Assembly (NCBI RefSeq): GCF_052119705.1
Contig: NZ_JBGQOP010000002.1
Location: 1-64,000, forward strand
Reading direction: 5' to 3'
Source of the DNA: Oceanimonas sp052119705
Lineage (GTDB): Bacteria > Pseudomonadota > Gammaproteobacteria > Enterobacterales > Aeromonadaceae
Length of the DNA stretch: 64,000 nucleotides
Position numbers and translations under genes: made by a program. The notes beneath the pieces are model-generated. The model saw only the letters and a program-made list of their open reading frames with translations, searched no databases and was not told where the DNA came from. Shown piece after piece: positions 7,250 to 16,928 of this stretch. Within the stretch, counting starts at the first letter, position 1. Each line of letters opens with the position of its first letter.

Positions 7250-9385
7250 TTATTCCTCCAGTGCGGTTAAGCCGCTGGCACGCTCCACTTGGCTTTGCAG
7301 CGCTTGGCTTAATACGGCGTCTTTACTGTGCACTAAGGTGAACTTTTCCTTAGAGCGGGTGATGCCGGTATAGATTAATTCCTTGGTTAATACCGGATTG
7401 CCGTAGTCGGGCAGCACTAGGGCGGTGTGGGTAAACTCAGAGCCTTGTGATTTATGCACCGTCATGGCAAATACCGTTTCTACGCCCTGCAAGCGGCTCG
7501 GTAATACCCAGCGAATACCTTGCTCGCCATCAGGAAATGCCACTCTTAGCCCCTGTCCTGGCCAGTGTAAACAGATGCCAATGTCACCATTCATCAGCTT
7601 TAGGCTGTAGTCATTACGGGTGACCAGCAAAGGGCGACCGGCATACCAGACCGGCTCGCCGTCGGTGAGTAACTTTTTCTTCTGTAAAGCCTTAAACACT
7701 AATTGGTTAAGATTTTCTACACCAAAGGTGCCTTGGCGCACCGCGGTCAGCAGTTGAAATTGATTATGGGCGGCAAACACAGCTAACGCCCAAGCACTGA
7801 GCTCCTCGGCGCTGGCCCCCACGCTTGGTTGCAGCTCGTTAAGGGTGATTAAGTAACCTTGATAGCCCGCCACCGCCAGCTTGGCCAAAGGAATGAGATC
7901 GGTAAAGTACTGATCTGGCGCGCTGCGTAGCGTTAGGCTCTGTAAGCTTTGCGGGTGTCGCGCAAAGATGGCCTTTAGGCTGCTTGGGGTGGCAAGGCCT
8001 GAGTTAACTTGGCTTGCCAGCTCGCCTATGCCCGGATGGGCGCTAAAGCGATAACTGTGGCGTAGCATACAGGTGGCTTGTTGTAAGGCGCGGCCTTGAG
8101 GGTAGATAAAAGCATCGGCCAAGGTTTCTTGGCTGAGTTGTTTAATCCACGCCTGCGTCTCGGGAGTATAGTGAGCGGCGTCGGCGGTTTGGCATAGGTC
8201 GCCCAAGATGGATCCGGCTTCAACTGAGGCGAGCTGGTCTTTATCGCCCAATAAAATAAGCCGAGCGTGACTGGGTAATGCCTCCAGTAGCCGCGCCATC
8301 ATTTCCACGTCCATCATGGAAGCTTCATCTACCACTACTAAATCTGTGGGCAGCGGATTGGCGGCGTGATGGCGAAAGTTGCGGGTATTAGGCAAGCTAC
8401 CGAGTAGGCGATGCAGGGTAGTCACCTCTTTAGGAATGCAACGTCTGAGTGGCTCGGCCAAGTCTTGGGGCAGCGGCAATTGTGCCACGCTGCCGGCTAT
8501 GGACTCACTGAGCCGAGCGGCCGCCTTGCCGGTGGGGGCGGCGAGGTGAATTTGCAGCGGCGGCTCTTGGTTGGTTAAGCGCAGGCCCTGTAATAAGGCC
8601 AGCAGCTTTACCACTGTGGTGGTTTTGCCGGTGCCCGGGCCGCCGGTAATAATGGCAAAGTGGCTGCGGGCGGCCAATAAACAGGCCACCTTTTGCCAGT
8701 CGGTGCTTGAGGTCGAGCCCGAGCCCGCATTGACTGATGCCTGAGTGATTGGAAATAGGGTCGCTAATAAGCGTTGCGTGGCGACTTCTGGCAGGGGTTG
8801 TTGCACGCTCAAACGTTGACTCAGCGCGGCCTTAATTTTTTGCTCATACAGCCAATAGCGGCGTAAATACAATAAAGGGCGGGCTGGGCTACCGGCTAAC
8901 ACCAGTGGTGAGTTACCGCGCTCAAGGTCTTGGCTGGCGTGTAGATGAAGGCGGTTTTCAACCACGCTGCTGGCGCTCAGTTTTTCTAGCCAAGTGGTTA
9001 AGCTAAGTTGGCTTAAGCGTTCCGCCAATTGCTCGCGCGCCGGGTGTTCACTGCTGGCCTCGGGCTGCTGTTTTACGGCCGGTTTAACTGCAGATTGGTG
9101 TTTAACTGCAGAGAGCTTAACTGCAGAGAGCAATAATTTGGGTGCCGCCAAGGCGGCGCTTAAGTCCAGGCACACATGGCCATGACCATTGCGCTCACTG
9201 ACTAATGCCACCGCCAGTAACGCCAATTCATCGGTGTCTGGCACCTGTTGTTGTATAAAGCGGGTGAGCGCCAAATCCAGACTGCGCAGCGCCCCCAGCT
9301 CTACCCAAGTGGCTAATTGACTCAGAAGTGAGGGGAGAGTGGTGGCCATAACGGGCGTGCTTGATGAGGTGTGGGAGATAGTCAC
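7250..9385 (-). CDS. recD: RecBCD exonuclease V alpha subunit (5'-3' helicase)
   Basis: RecD is the fast 5'-3' SF1 helicase of the RecBCD double-strand-break repair and DNA-degradation machine. Walker A GGPGTGKTTT is near 248-257, Walker B VVDEASMMD near 352-360, and motifs AMTVHKSQGSEF and YTGITRSKE lie near the C-terminus. Start is GTG 9385, sharing GTGA with the recB stop. At 711 aa it is about 100 residues longer than E. coli RecD (608). Part of the excess is a low-complexity N-terminal linker with four (S)AVK units (about 87-104), encoded partly by a 15-bp tandem duplication at 9102-9131. Confidence 0.97.
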   Translation of the reverse strand: MTISHTSSSTPVMATTLPSLLSQLATWVELGALRSLDLALTRFIQQQVPDTDELALLAVALVSERNGHGHVCLDLSAALAAPKLLLSAVKLSAVKHQSAVKPAVKQQPEASSEHPAREQLAERLSQLSLTTWLEKLSASSVVENRLHLHASQDLERGNSPLVLAGSPARPLLYLRRYWLYEQKIKAALSQRLSVQQPLPEVATQRLLATLFPITQASVNAGSGSTSSTDWQKVACLLAARSHFAIITGGPGTGKTTTVVKLLALLQGLRLTNQEPPLQIHLAAPTGKAAARLSESIAGSVAQLPLPQDLAEPLRRCIPKEVTTLHRLLGSLPNTRNFRHHAANPLPTDLVVVDEASMMDVEMMARLLEALPSHARLILLGDKDQLASVEAGSILGDLCQTADAAHYTPETQAWIKQLSQETLADAFIYPQGRALQQATCMLRHSYRFSAHPGIGELASQVNSGLATPSSLKAIFARHPQSLQSLTLRSAPDQYFTDLIPLAKLAVAGYQGYLITLNELQPSVGASAEELSAWALAVFAAHNQFQLLTAVRQGTFGVENLNQLVFKALQKKKLLTDGEPVWYAGRPLLVTRNDYSLKLMNGDIGICLHWPGQGLRVAFPDGEQGIRWVLPSRLQGVETVFAMTVHKSQGSEFTHTALVLPDYGNPVLTKELIYTGITRSKEKFTLVHSKDAVLSQALQSQVERASGLTALEE
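9102..9131. repeat. 15-bp exact tandem duplication inside recD
   Basis: TTAACTGCAGAGAGC occurs twice in tandem (9102-9116, 9117-9131), and a third TTTAACTGCAG copy lies at 9083-9093. It encodes the SAVK repeats in the RecD linker and stays in frame. Confidence 0.9.
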
Positions 9386-12300
9386 AGGCTGACTCCTTCA
9401 ATGGCGTGGCTAAAGAGCGTATCAAGCGCTTCAATTAAGGCCTTGGGTGGCTTGTGGTGAAATAAACCTTGGGTCTCGGCTTGCCAGCCCCGTAAAAACA
9501 CATACAGGGCGCCGCCCACATGCAGATCGTAATCATAACCGGGTAAGCGCGCCGTGAGTTGGCGGTGCAGGGCCAAGATATAGAGCACGTATTGCAGATC
9601 ATACCTGTGTTCATTAATGGCGGCTTGCATGCTGGCTTGGCTGTAATCTGCATCACTGGCACCCAGATAATTCGACTTCCAGTCAATGACGTAATAGCGA
9701 CCGTCTTTTTCTGCCACCAAGTCGATAAAGCCTTTGAGCATGCCATTCAAGACGTTGTTCTTAGCTTGGGGCGCGGGTGTGTCTTGTAAGGTGTAGGGGC
9801 GCACTAAGCCGTCTAAGTCGAGGGCCCTCACCTGATGCACCTCAATTAAAAACTCTAACTCCACGGCGATATTGGCCGGTGTTAGATCTGTAAGGGCAAA
9901 GCCGGTGGTTTGCCAAGGTTGTTGAATAAAGTCGGTAAGCCAGAGGCTTAACGGCTCGACCAAGTGCTCGATGTTGCGCAGCTTGCAGCGACTGGCGAGC
10001 ATGGCGTTACGGCCCGCCTCATCTTGAGCGGCGGCCATAAAGCCGCGTAAATGGCGGGTTTCGGGCGTACTGCCGCGGGCAACGGCGGCCCATTCCAGCA
10101 GACCATGGAGAAAGGTGCCCCACTTAGGGCCGCGAGGAAACAGATGCATAACGTCGTTGCTGGCGGGCAACAAGGTCACCGCGCGTTCCTGAGGGCTATA
10201 GGTCGCCAGACTGGCGGTGCTTGCCTCCTCAAGCTGTGTCTTACTCAGCTCCAGCAGCTGATCTTCTTGGGCGCTGGTGGGTTCATTGGGCTGAGGGCTG
10301 TGCCGTGTATCTGAGCCACCAAATTGCGCTTGGTTGCCAAACTGCAGGGCCGAATAGCTGGCTATCCACCAGTTGCTTAAATTGCCCAACTGAGGGGCAG
10401 GGCGCGCGGCTTCGAGGGCGGTTTCAGCCAGTTTAGGCGCTTGCACATCGTTGGCCTCGGGCGCGCTCACTAAGGTGATGCAGGGGTGTTGCGCCAAGGC
10501 CTCGGCGGCCTGCCACACGTCACCGGCATCTTTAAAAACCTTGCCGCCATTTAATACATAACCCAGCGCCGACTTTTCCAATTGGGGTTTATTGGCTCTG
10601 CCCGAGGCCAAAGGGGCGATGCCGAGCCAGAGCGCATGACTGGCGCGTGTGATGGCCACATACAAGAGGCGCAAGTCTTCTTTAATGCGCTCCTCATTGG
10701 CGGCGTGCCAAGCGGGTGGGAAAACTTTATCGCCCGCCACTTCGGTATAGGTACCGGCATCTAGCTGGTAGGACACCTGTTTTTGTCTGCCATTAATGTC
10801 GCGCCAGCCGCTGATAAAGGGCAGTAACACTAACGGAAACTCCAAGCCTTTAGACTTGTGAATGGTAATAATCTTCACTCGGCGGGCGTCACTTTCTAGG
10901 CGCAACAAATGTTGCTGATCGTCTTGGCCGAGGTGTTGGTGAAGGTGGCGGATCAAGGCTTGCTCACCGTCTATGTGGCTGGCACTTTGTTGTAACCATT
11001 CGCCAAGATGCAAGAGGTTGGTGAGGCTACGCTCGCCTTTAGCTTGAGCTAACAGCCGCGCCGGTAGCTGATAGTGGGCCATCAAGCGTTGCAACATTAC
11101 TAAGATGCCTTGCTTGCGCCAAATAAAATGCAGTCGGCTAAATTGCTGCATCTCGGCTTCCCACGCCAGCTCATTTTCTTGCCACTTAGCCAATTGCGTT
11201 AACGCCAAGCCTAAGGTGCAGGTGCCTAAGGCCGCCTTTACCAAACGCTCATCACTGGGCTCGGCACAGGCTCGTAACCAATGCAGCAAGTCGGCGGCTT
11301 CTGGGCTGGCTAATAAGGCTTCCCGGTCTGATAAAAATACGCTGGGCACGCCGCGAGCACTAAGCGTATCGGCCATCAGACCGGCTTCTTTGCTGGTTCT
11401 GACCAAGATGGCAATGTCTGCCGGTTGTAAGGCCTGCTCCACATCGTTTTTACCAAAACCGGCAAGGCCTGCAGAGGCGGCGGTTAGCCATTCACTAATT
11501 TGGCTGGCGGCCACGGCCGCTGCCTGCTCACGAAATGCGCCCATGCTCAGGGGTTTCGCCGGTTCGTTGCCGGCAAAATACCAGAGCGTCATGGGATCCA
11601 CGGCTTGGTTATGGAGATAAAGCTGTTCATCGCGCCCTTGGGCATCGACCGCAATAAAGGGAATGGGATTGTCTGGGCTCTCAGGTGCCTGGTAGCGAAA
11701 GGCCGCTTCGGGCTGTTGCTCCGCATAGGCAAAAAAGGCGTTGCAGGCATCCACCACCCCTTGGGTGGATCGGAAATTTTTCTTCAGGGTGTAGTGGCGG
11801 TCTTGGGTGGCGTTGCGCACCGCCAAATAGGTATGAATGTCGGCACCGCGAAAACTGTAGATCGACTGTTTAGGGTCGCCGATCATAAAAATACCCTGCT
11901 CTGGGCTATTTTCTGCCACCCGATAAATACGGTCGAAAATAGAAAATTGGATGGGGTCCGTGTCTTGAAACTCATCAATCATGGCGATGGGGAAATTGCG
12001 CCTTAAGGTGGCGGCCAAAGACTGGGCATGCTCAAAGGCGTGATCGGGATCCAATGCTTGTGCGAGTTGTACTAACAGATCGTCAAAGCCCATTTGCGCA
12101 TGTTGTTGCATGCGTTTTTGAAACTCGGTTTTTACCCACAGCGCGGCCTCAGCCAACACGGCGGCATAAATGGGCAGGGCGGGTTGCTGATCTTCTGCGG
12201 TTAAGTCGTTGAGCTCTTTAACCAGCGCAAAGGCCTTTAACGGCAGTTCGGTCTTGATGGCGGCGGTTTTATTGATCTTAAAAGAGCCGGCGGCAAAGCG

Positions 12301-13233
12301 GCGTAGCTTATCGGGCTCGGGCCCCTCGCCGTTCAGCCAAGCGGCAATCTCATCCAGTAAAAGCGGAAATTTATCCGCAGGAAAGCTGGTTTTATTCAAG
12401 CCCGGTTGCAGCGCTAACAAGTGATCTTTTATCTCCTGCCAGTTATCCGCCCATTCGGTACGCACCTCCGCTCGTTTTTTATCGACTTGTGCCTGATAAG
12501 CGGCCCACTCGGCCAAGCCCTCGGTGAGCATATTAGGCGCTGCCACCAAGGGCTGGCCTATAAAGCTAATGCCTTCGCTGGTGGGCTTTATGACGTCACG
12601 CAATGCCGCCTCTAATTCGCCGGGAGATGCAAACGCACCGAGCACCTTGCTGGCTTCTGCCGTGCTGAGGCGGTAAAAATGTACCCGCCAATAATCTTGT
12701 ACCACTTCACTTAATAGGTCACGGGTGTCGGTCACCAGCTCTCGGCTAAACAGGCCTCGGGTGTCGAAGGTGTGCTCTACCAACATGCGATTACACCAGC
12801 TATGAATGGTCGACACACTGGCTTCATCCATGCTTTCGGCGGCCATTTGTAAGCGCCAAGCACAGCGCGGCCATTCGTCAGCTGGGTAATCTTGGCGCAG
12901 CGTCACTAACAAACCATCATCGGCTTGAGTGGGGTCTTTAAAGTAGTCGGCCACTTCCACTAAGCGGGCGCGAATACGGTCACGCAGCTCGCCGGCGGCC
13001 AGCTCGGTAAAGGTCACCACTAAAATTTCTTTCGGTGTCAGCGGGCGTTGAAAGCCGCACCCATTAAGGCCTTGGCCTAAAATCAGCCGCACATATAATA
13101 AGGCCAAGGTAAAGGTTTTGCCGGTGCCGGCACTGGCTTCAATGAGGCGGCTGCCAAATAAGGGAAAGGTAAGCGGATCAAGCTGGGTGACTTGTGTTTT
13201 TGGCATAGGGGGCTGTGTTTGTACTGAGCTCAT
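9382..13233 (-). CDS. recB: RecBCD exonuclease V beta subunit (3'-5' helicase and nuclease)
   Basis: RecB provides the 3'-5' UvrD-like helicase, the single nuclease site and RecA loading. Walker A EASAGTGKT is at 32-40, Walker B MIDEFQDTDP lies mid-protein, and helicase motifs GDPKQSIYSFRGAD and VKIITIHKSKGLEFPLV follow. The C-terminal nuclease shows FIDLV and VIDWKSNYLG: Asp 1171, Asp 1184 and Lys 1186 match the spacing of E. coli Asp1067/Asp1080/Lys1082. At 1283 aa it is about 100 residues longer than E. coli RecB. The start shares ATGA with the recC stop. ptrA, which lies between recC and recB in E. coli, is absent. Confidence 0.98.
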   Translation of the reverse strand: MSSVQTQPPMPKTQVTQLDPLTFPLFGSRLIEASAGTGKTFTLALLYVRLILGQGLNGCGFQRPLTPKEILVVTFTELAAGELRDRIRARLVEVADYFKDPTQADDGLLVTLRQDYPADEWPRCAWRLQMAAESMDEASVSTIHSWCNRMLVEHTFDTRGLFSRELVTDTRDLLSEVVQDYWRVHFYRLSTAEASKVLGAFASPGELEAALRDVIKPTSEGISFIGQPLVAAPNMLTEGLAEWAAYQAQVDKKRAEVRTEWADNWQEIKDHLLALQPGLNKTSFPADKFPLLLDEIAAWLNGEGPEPDKLRRFAAGSFKINKTAAIKTELPLKAFALVKELNDLTAEDQQPALPIYAAVLAEAALWVKTEFQKRMQQHAQMGFDDLLVQLAQALDPDHAFEHAQSLAATLRRNFPIAMIDEFQDTDPIQFSIFDRIYRVAENSPEQGIFMIGDPKQSIYSFRGADIHTYLAVRNATQDRHYTLKKNFRSTQGVVDACNAFFAYAEQQPEAAFRYQAPESPDNPIPFIAVDAQGRDEQLYLHNQAVDPMTLWYFAGNEPAKPLSMGAFREQAAAVAASQISEWLTAASAGLAGFGKNDVEQALQPADIAILVRTSKEAGLMADTLSARGVPSVFLSDREALLASPEAADLLHWLRACAEPSDERLVKAALGTCTLGLALTQLAKWQENELAWEAEMQQFSRLHFIWRKQGILVMLQRLMAHYQLPARLLAQAKGERSLTNLLHLGEWLQQSASHIDGEQALIRHLHQHLGQDDQQHLLRLESDARRVKIITIHKSKGLEFPLVLLPFISGWRDINGRQKQVSYQLDAGTYTEVAGDKVFPPAWHAANEERIKEDLRLLYVAITRASHALWLGIAPLASGRANKPQLEKSALGYVLNGGKVFKDAGDVWQAAEALAQHPCITLVSAPEANDVQAPKLAETALEAARPAPQLGNLSNWWIASYSALQFGNQAQFGGSDTRHSPQPNEPTSAQEDQLLELSKTQLEEASTASLATYSPQERAVTLLPASNDVMHLFPRGPKWGTFLHGLLEWAAVARGSTPETRHLRGFMAAAQDEAGRNAMLASRCKLRNIEHLVEPLSLWLTDFIQQPWQTTGFALTDLTPANIAVELEFLIEVHQVRALDLDGLVRPYTLQDTPAPQAKNNVLNGMLKGFIDLVAEKDGRYYVIDWKSNYLGASDADYSQASMQAAINEHRYDLQYVLYILALHRQLTARLPGYDYDLHVGGALYVFLRGWQAETQGLFHHKPPKALIEALDTLFSHAIEGVSL

Positions 13234-16200
13234 TGGGTCGCCTCCACTAAGGGCTGATAGAGTAAGGTGGCAAATTGCATAAAGCGGGCGTCTTGGGTGA
13301 GGCGGTCATAAGTGGGCCAAAACTGCTGTAAGGCCGGTAGCTCCGCCAGCTCCCCCTTGTTTTCATAGGCACCCACGCTATAGCCGCCTTCATAGGCTTC
13401 TTGGGCTTTGCCCGCGGCCGTTAGGGCGGAAAACGCCGTTTTACAGGGCAGGGGCAACAGCTGATCCATGCCTGCTTGATAGGCGGTGAGCATGTCTAAC
13501 AGCCTTACTTTGGCCTCGTCGGCGGCCATGGCCGGCAATATAAGATGGGTGGCAGGGCCCAGTAGATGAGTGGCGGTGGGCTGGCGCAGTTGGGCAAGTA
13601 AGTGCCTCGGCCATTGGCGCACCACGTTATAATATTTGATGCTGTCACCGGAATGCAGATTGCTGGCTTGCACTATTACCCGCACATAATCGCCGCGCCC
13701 GTTATAGCGAATATCTGCTAAGCCGTCTTCTAGTCGCAGGCCTTCATTTTGCTGCAACCCTTCATCTAGCCGCAACTCTTCATCTAGCGCCAAGTGCTGT
13801 ACCTCAATGGGCAGCAGTTGCGGATAAGCCGCCAACAGCTGCTGATATTCGGACAAGGGGGTTTCTAGCTCGGCGGCGAGCTTTTCTTGCACTAAGGTGG
13901 CAAACGGCGCCATGGGCAAGCTGCCTGCGCGCTGCAAACTGTCCAGCCCTTGGCTGATGCTGTCGCTCACGGACAGCTGCAGCTGCTGGGTAAGCTGCTG
14001 AGTCACCCGCTGGATCAGTTGATTACGCAGGCTCCAGCTGTCTAAGCCATTGAGATTAAAGGGCTCTATATCTGCCAGCTCTTGGTCCGCATCAAACCAC
14101 TGTACCCCTAAGCGCTGCTGATAAAAATACTGCGCTGGATTGCGTAAAAAACGGCCTAAGTCGGCCAAGGTGATGGCCGCGCCGGGCTGCCAAGGCGCGA
14201 GTTGCTGGGTCTTGGCGTGAGCATCTTGTTCGGCATGCGTGGTGTCATGCAAATCTCGCCACTCGCTGGCATAGGTGAATAAGCGCGGGTCTCGGCCCAC
14301 GGCAAAATAGCGCTGACTAAAAGGCTGCAAGGGATGCTCTGTGGTGAGCGCGCTCAATAAGTCTTGGTTGGGAGCGGTGGCGGCTTCGGGGGCGAGTTGC
14401 CAACCGGCGTTGAGGTGATCGCGCAATTGGCTGACGATTACCGACGGCGGACGCTCGGTATTATCGCGAATATCACGGCCTATCCAGCTCACCACTAAGC
14501 GCTGGCGTGTCGAGAGCAGGGCTTCTAAAAATAAGTAGCGGTCATCTTCGCGGCGCGAACGGTCGCCGGGGCGATAATCGAGGGCCATTAAATCAAAGTC
14601 GGCGGGGCGCACGTTGCGCGGGTAGTCGCCATCGTTCATGCCCAGCAGCCATAACTGCTGAAACGGAATGGCGCGCATCGGCATTAAGGTGGCGAAATTA
14701 ATGGCACCGCCCAAAAATTTCTGGGTGAGGGTGGGTTGATCCAGACCCGCCAATAGCTCTTCGCGTACCACTTCAATGGGTAATAACTCCTCACTTAAGC
14801 CGCCGGCTTGCCACGCGGCTTGCAGGCTTTCTAGCTGCAGCTCTAAGTTAGTGAGTGCCCAGCTGTCGGGGGCACTGGTTTCCACAAAAAAGTCCGCCAA
14901 TAAGCCTTCTATTATGCTCAGCCAGCTGGCTGGAGTGTGCGCGTGCAGCAGGTGTTGCTGAGCGCTTTGTAGGCTGTCTAACAACAAGGCCAAAGGCCCG
15001 ATTAGCGCGGCCTCTAAGCCAGCCACTTCTTCATAGGGCTCTATGCCTTGCCAGCTGGCGTGATTGCCCACCGCAAAACCGAGTAACATGCGTTGCAAGC
15101 CAAACAGCCAAGTATTTTGTTCCAAGGCGGGCAGGTGCAACTGTTGACGTTGCGCACCATTTAAGCCCCAACGAATATTGGCGCCGTGGATCCACTGGCG
15201 CAAGGTGGGTAAGTCCGCCTCATTAATGCCAAAGCGCTCGCGCAGGGCCGGCGTGTCTAATAAGTCAGACAGCTCGCTCACGGTAAAGCGCGATTGAGGC
15301 AAGTGCAGTAATTTTTCTAGGGCAATGAGCAGCGTATTTTGGCTGCGCTGACTTTGGTCTGAAATATGAAACGGCAGATAGCGTTTATCTCGTGGCGAGT
15401 CTTTACTGTCGTCGCTCGACATATAACGACCAAACACCGCCTGAATATGCGGGGCATAGACGTTGATGTCGGGCACCATCACTAAAATATCGCGCGGATT
15501 TAACGGCGTGCCTTGGCGTTTGGCCTCGGCAAAGCTGGCCAAGAGTTGGTCGTGTAATATTTCTACTTCTCGCTGCGGGCTGTGGGCCACCATAAACTGC
15601 ACGCTGTTGTCTGGTGCCGGATTAATGGTGCTGCCTTTGGCTTGACGCTCGGCCAGCGGGCTTAAATTCAGAATATCGGACTGCAATTGGTGTAACAGGC
15701 AGCCGTCACCGGGCTCGCTAAATAAGTCGATTTTTTGCTGATTAAACAACTGGCGATAATCATCGGGCTGGTCGTGCTCATCGAGCAGATGCAAAAAGTC
15801 TCGGCCTTGTTTACCCCAAGACGCTAGCAGCGGATGGCCATAGGCGTGCAAGTCTTCCAGATTTAAGTTAGCGGGGGTTTTGCGCTCGGCAATGCGCTTA
15901 TATTCGCGCTTAAGCAGCGCCTTACCTTCAATTAAATCTCCCCAATAATGTTGACTGGGGTTAGTGGCAAAAATCATCACTTGAGTAAACTTGGCCAGCG
16001 CCTGTAAAAATTCCAGCGTTTGCCGAGGTAAAGAGGAAATACTGAATACGATCACGCGCCGCGGCAAGTCGGCAGGGCGCTGCTCTGGCGTGTATTGCTG
16101 GCACTCTTTAATGAATTGCTGATGCACGGCGGCGCGGCTGGCGGTGGCCCAAGCCGTGTCAGCCAAATGCGTAGCCGCGGTTAACTGCGCAGCATCGCTG

Positions 16201-16805
16201 TGAATATCCGCACTTAATGCTCGCCACAAGCAGGCTTGCCAGCGCTGCTCTGGCGGCAAAGGCTCAGCTTGGCCATTGGCTTTAATAATCAGGTCTTGGT
16301 TTGCCTCCCAAGCCGCTAACCAATCGGCACGGTACAGCTGATATTGGTCGTAGAGATCCGACAAATTGGCTGCCAGCTGATAACGCCGGCGCGGGTCTTG
16401 GTCTGCGGTTAAAAAGCCCGCTAATGGGCCCAGCGCCTCTGCTTGACTCCCAAGGCTTTCTTGCAGGCGCGGCCAGTCACCGAGCAGGCGATAAATACGC
16501 CAAGTGAGCGGCGTTTTATCAAACGGAGAGCTAGTGGGCAGGTCGGGAAACACCGAGCGATACGCCTGCCAAATAAAACGGCCCGGCAATTGCACATTAA
16601 TCGCCGCCGCTATGCCTGTGCCCTGTGCATTGCTGGCTAAGGCCATTTTTAACCACTGGGCCATGCCATTGCTTTGCACCAAGATGCATTCATCTTCTAA
16701 GGGCCCCAGCGGATGCTGCGCCAGCCAATGCACGGCCACTTCACGCAAGTCTTCTAAGCGGTTGCCCTGCAGCACCATAAAGCCGGGAGATAAAGGCGCA
16801 AGCAT
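13230..16805 (-). CDS. recC: RecBCD exonuclease V gamma subunit (Chi recognition)
   Basis: RecC splits the duplex, feeds strands to RecB and RecD, and reads Chi. It is recognised by its place, its size (1191 aa; E. coli 1122) and family blocks such as ILVQSNGMAQWLKMALA and IAAAINVQLPGRFIWQAYR near the N-terminus, VVSWIGRDIRDN in the middle and ITLADLGRFLRNPAQYF near the C-terminus. ATG 16805 is chosen over the upstream TTG 16847 because AAAAAGGA lies seven bases before it and MLAPLSPGFMVLQGNRLEDL then aligns with the normal RecC start. It is the first gene of the recC-recB-recD unit, 123 bp downstream of a WYL regulator on the same strand. Confidence 0.95.
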   Translation of the reverse strand: MLAPLSPGFMVLQGNRLEDLREVAVHWLAQHPLGPLEDECILVQSNGMAQWLKMALASNAQGTGIAAAINVQLPGRFIWQAYRSVFPDLPTSSPFDKTPLTWRIYRLLGDWPRLQESLGSQAEALGPLAGFLTADQDPRRRYQLAANLSDLYDQYQLYRADWLAAWEANQDLIIKANGQAEPLPPEQRWQACLWRALSADIHSDAAQLTAATHLADTAWATASRAAVHQQFIKECQQYTPEQRPADLPRRVIVFSISSLPRQTLEFLQALAKFTQVMIFATNPSQHYWGDLIEGKALLKREYKRIAERKTPANLNLEDLHAYGHPLLASWGKQGRDFLHLLDEHDQPDDYRQLFNQQKIDLFSEPGDGCLLHQLQSDILNLSPLAERQAKGSTINPAPDNSVQFMVAHSPQREVEILHDQLLASFAEAKRQGTPLNPRDILVMVPDINVYAPHIQAVFGRYMSSDDSKDSPRDKRYLPFHISDQSQRSQNTLLIALEKLLHLPQSRFTVSELSDLLDTPALRERFGINEADLPTLRQWIHGANIRWGLNGAQRQQLHLPALEQNTWLFGLQRMLLGFAVGNHASWQGIEPYEEVAGLEAALIGPLALLLDSLQSAQQHLLHAHTPASWLSIIEGLLADFFVETSAPDSWALTNLELQLESLQAAWQAGGLSEELLPIEVVREELLAGLDQPTLTQKFLGGAINFATLMPMRAIPFQQLWLLGMNDGDYPRNVRPADFDLMALDYRPGDRSRREDDRYLFLEALLSTRQRLVVSWIGRDIRDNTERPPSVIVSQLRDHLNAGWQLAPEAATAPNQDLLSALTTEHPLQPFSQRYFAVGRDPRLFTYASEWRDLHDTTHAEQDAHAKTQQLAPWQPGAAITLADLGRFLRNPAQYFYQQRLGVQWFDADQELADIEPFNLNGLDSWSLRNQLIQRVTQQLTQQLQLSVSDSISQGLDSLQRAGSLPMAPFATLVQEKLAAELETPLSEYQQLLAAYPQLLPIEVQHLALDEELRLDEGLQQNEGLRLEDGLADIRYNGRGDYVRVIVQASNLHSGDSIKYYNVVRQWPRHLLAQLRQPTATHLLGPATHLILPAMAADEAKVRLLDMLTAYQAGMDQLLPLPCKTAFSALTAAGKAQEAYEGGYSVGAYENKGELAELPALQQFWPTYDRLTQDARFMQFATLLYQPLVEATQ

Positions 16806-16869
16806 AACGGATTCCTTTTTGGTTTTGTCAAAGCGGGGCTTTGTCAACGTGCGGATTGGGTTAATTTAC

Positions 16870-16887
16870 GACCTAACAATATAGGTC
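16870..16887. promoter_or_regulatory. Palindromic operator candidate in the recC promoter region
   Basis: GACCTA-N6-TAGGTC is a perfect 6+6 palindrome between the WYL regulator stop and the recC start. Read on the minus strand it overlaps TATATT (16878-16883), a plausible -10 box about 75 bases before recC. The binding protein is unknown; the adjacent WYL regulator is the obvious candidate. Confidence 0.45.
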
Positions 16888-16928
16888 TAAAAAATACTAA
16901 TTTTTCTGTGGTTTAGCTCGCCAAGGCG

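Noticed and set aside
11105..12006. Plus-strand frames of 171 and 168 codons opposite recB
   Set aside because: They mirror the recB codon pattern; recB is conserved across this stretch.
16806..16847. TTG-initiated extension of RecC
   Set aside because: The internal ATG has a good AAGGA site and matches the normal RecC N-terminus.
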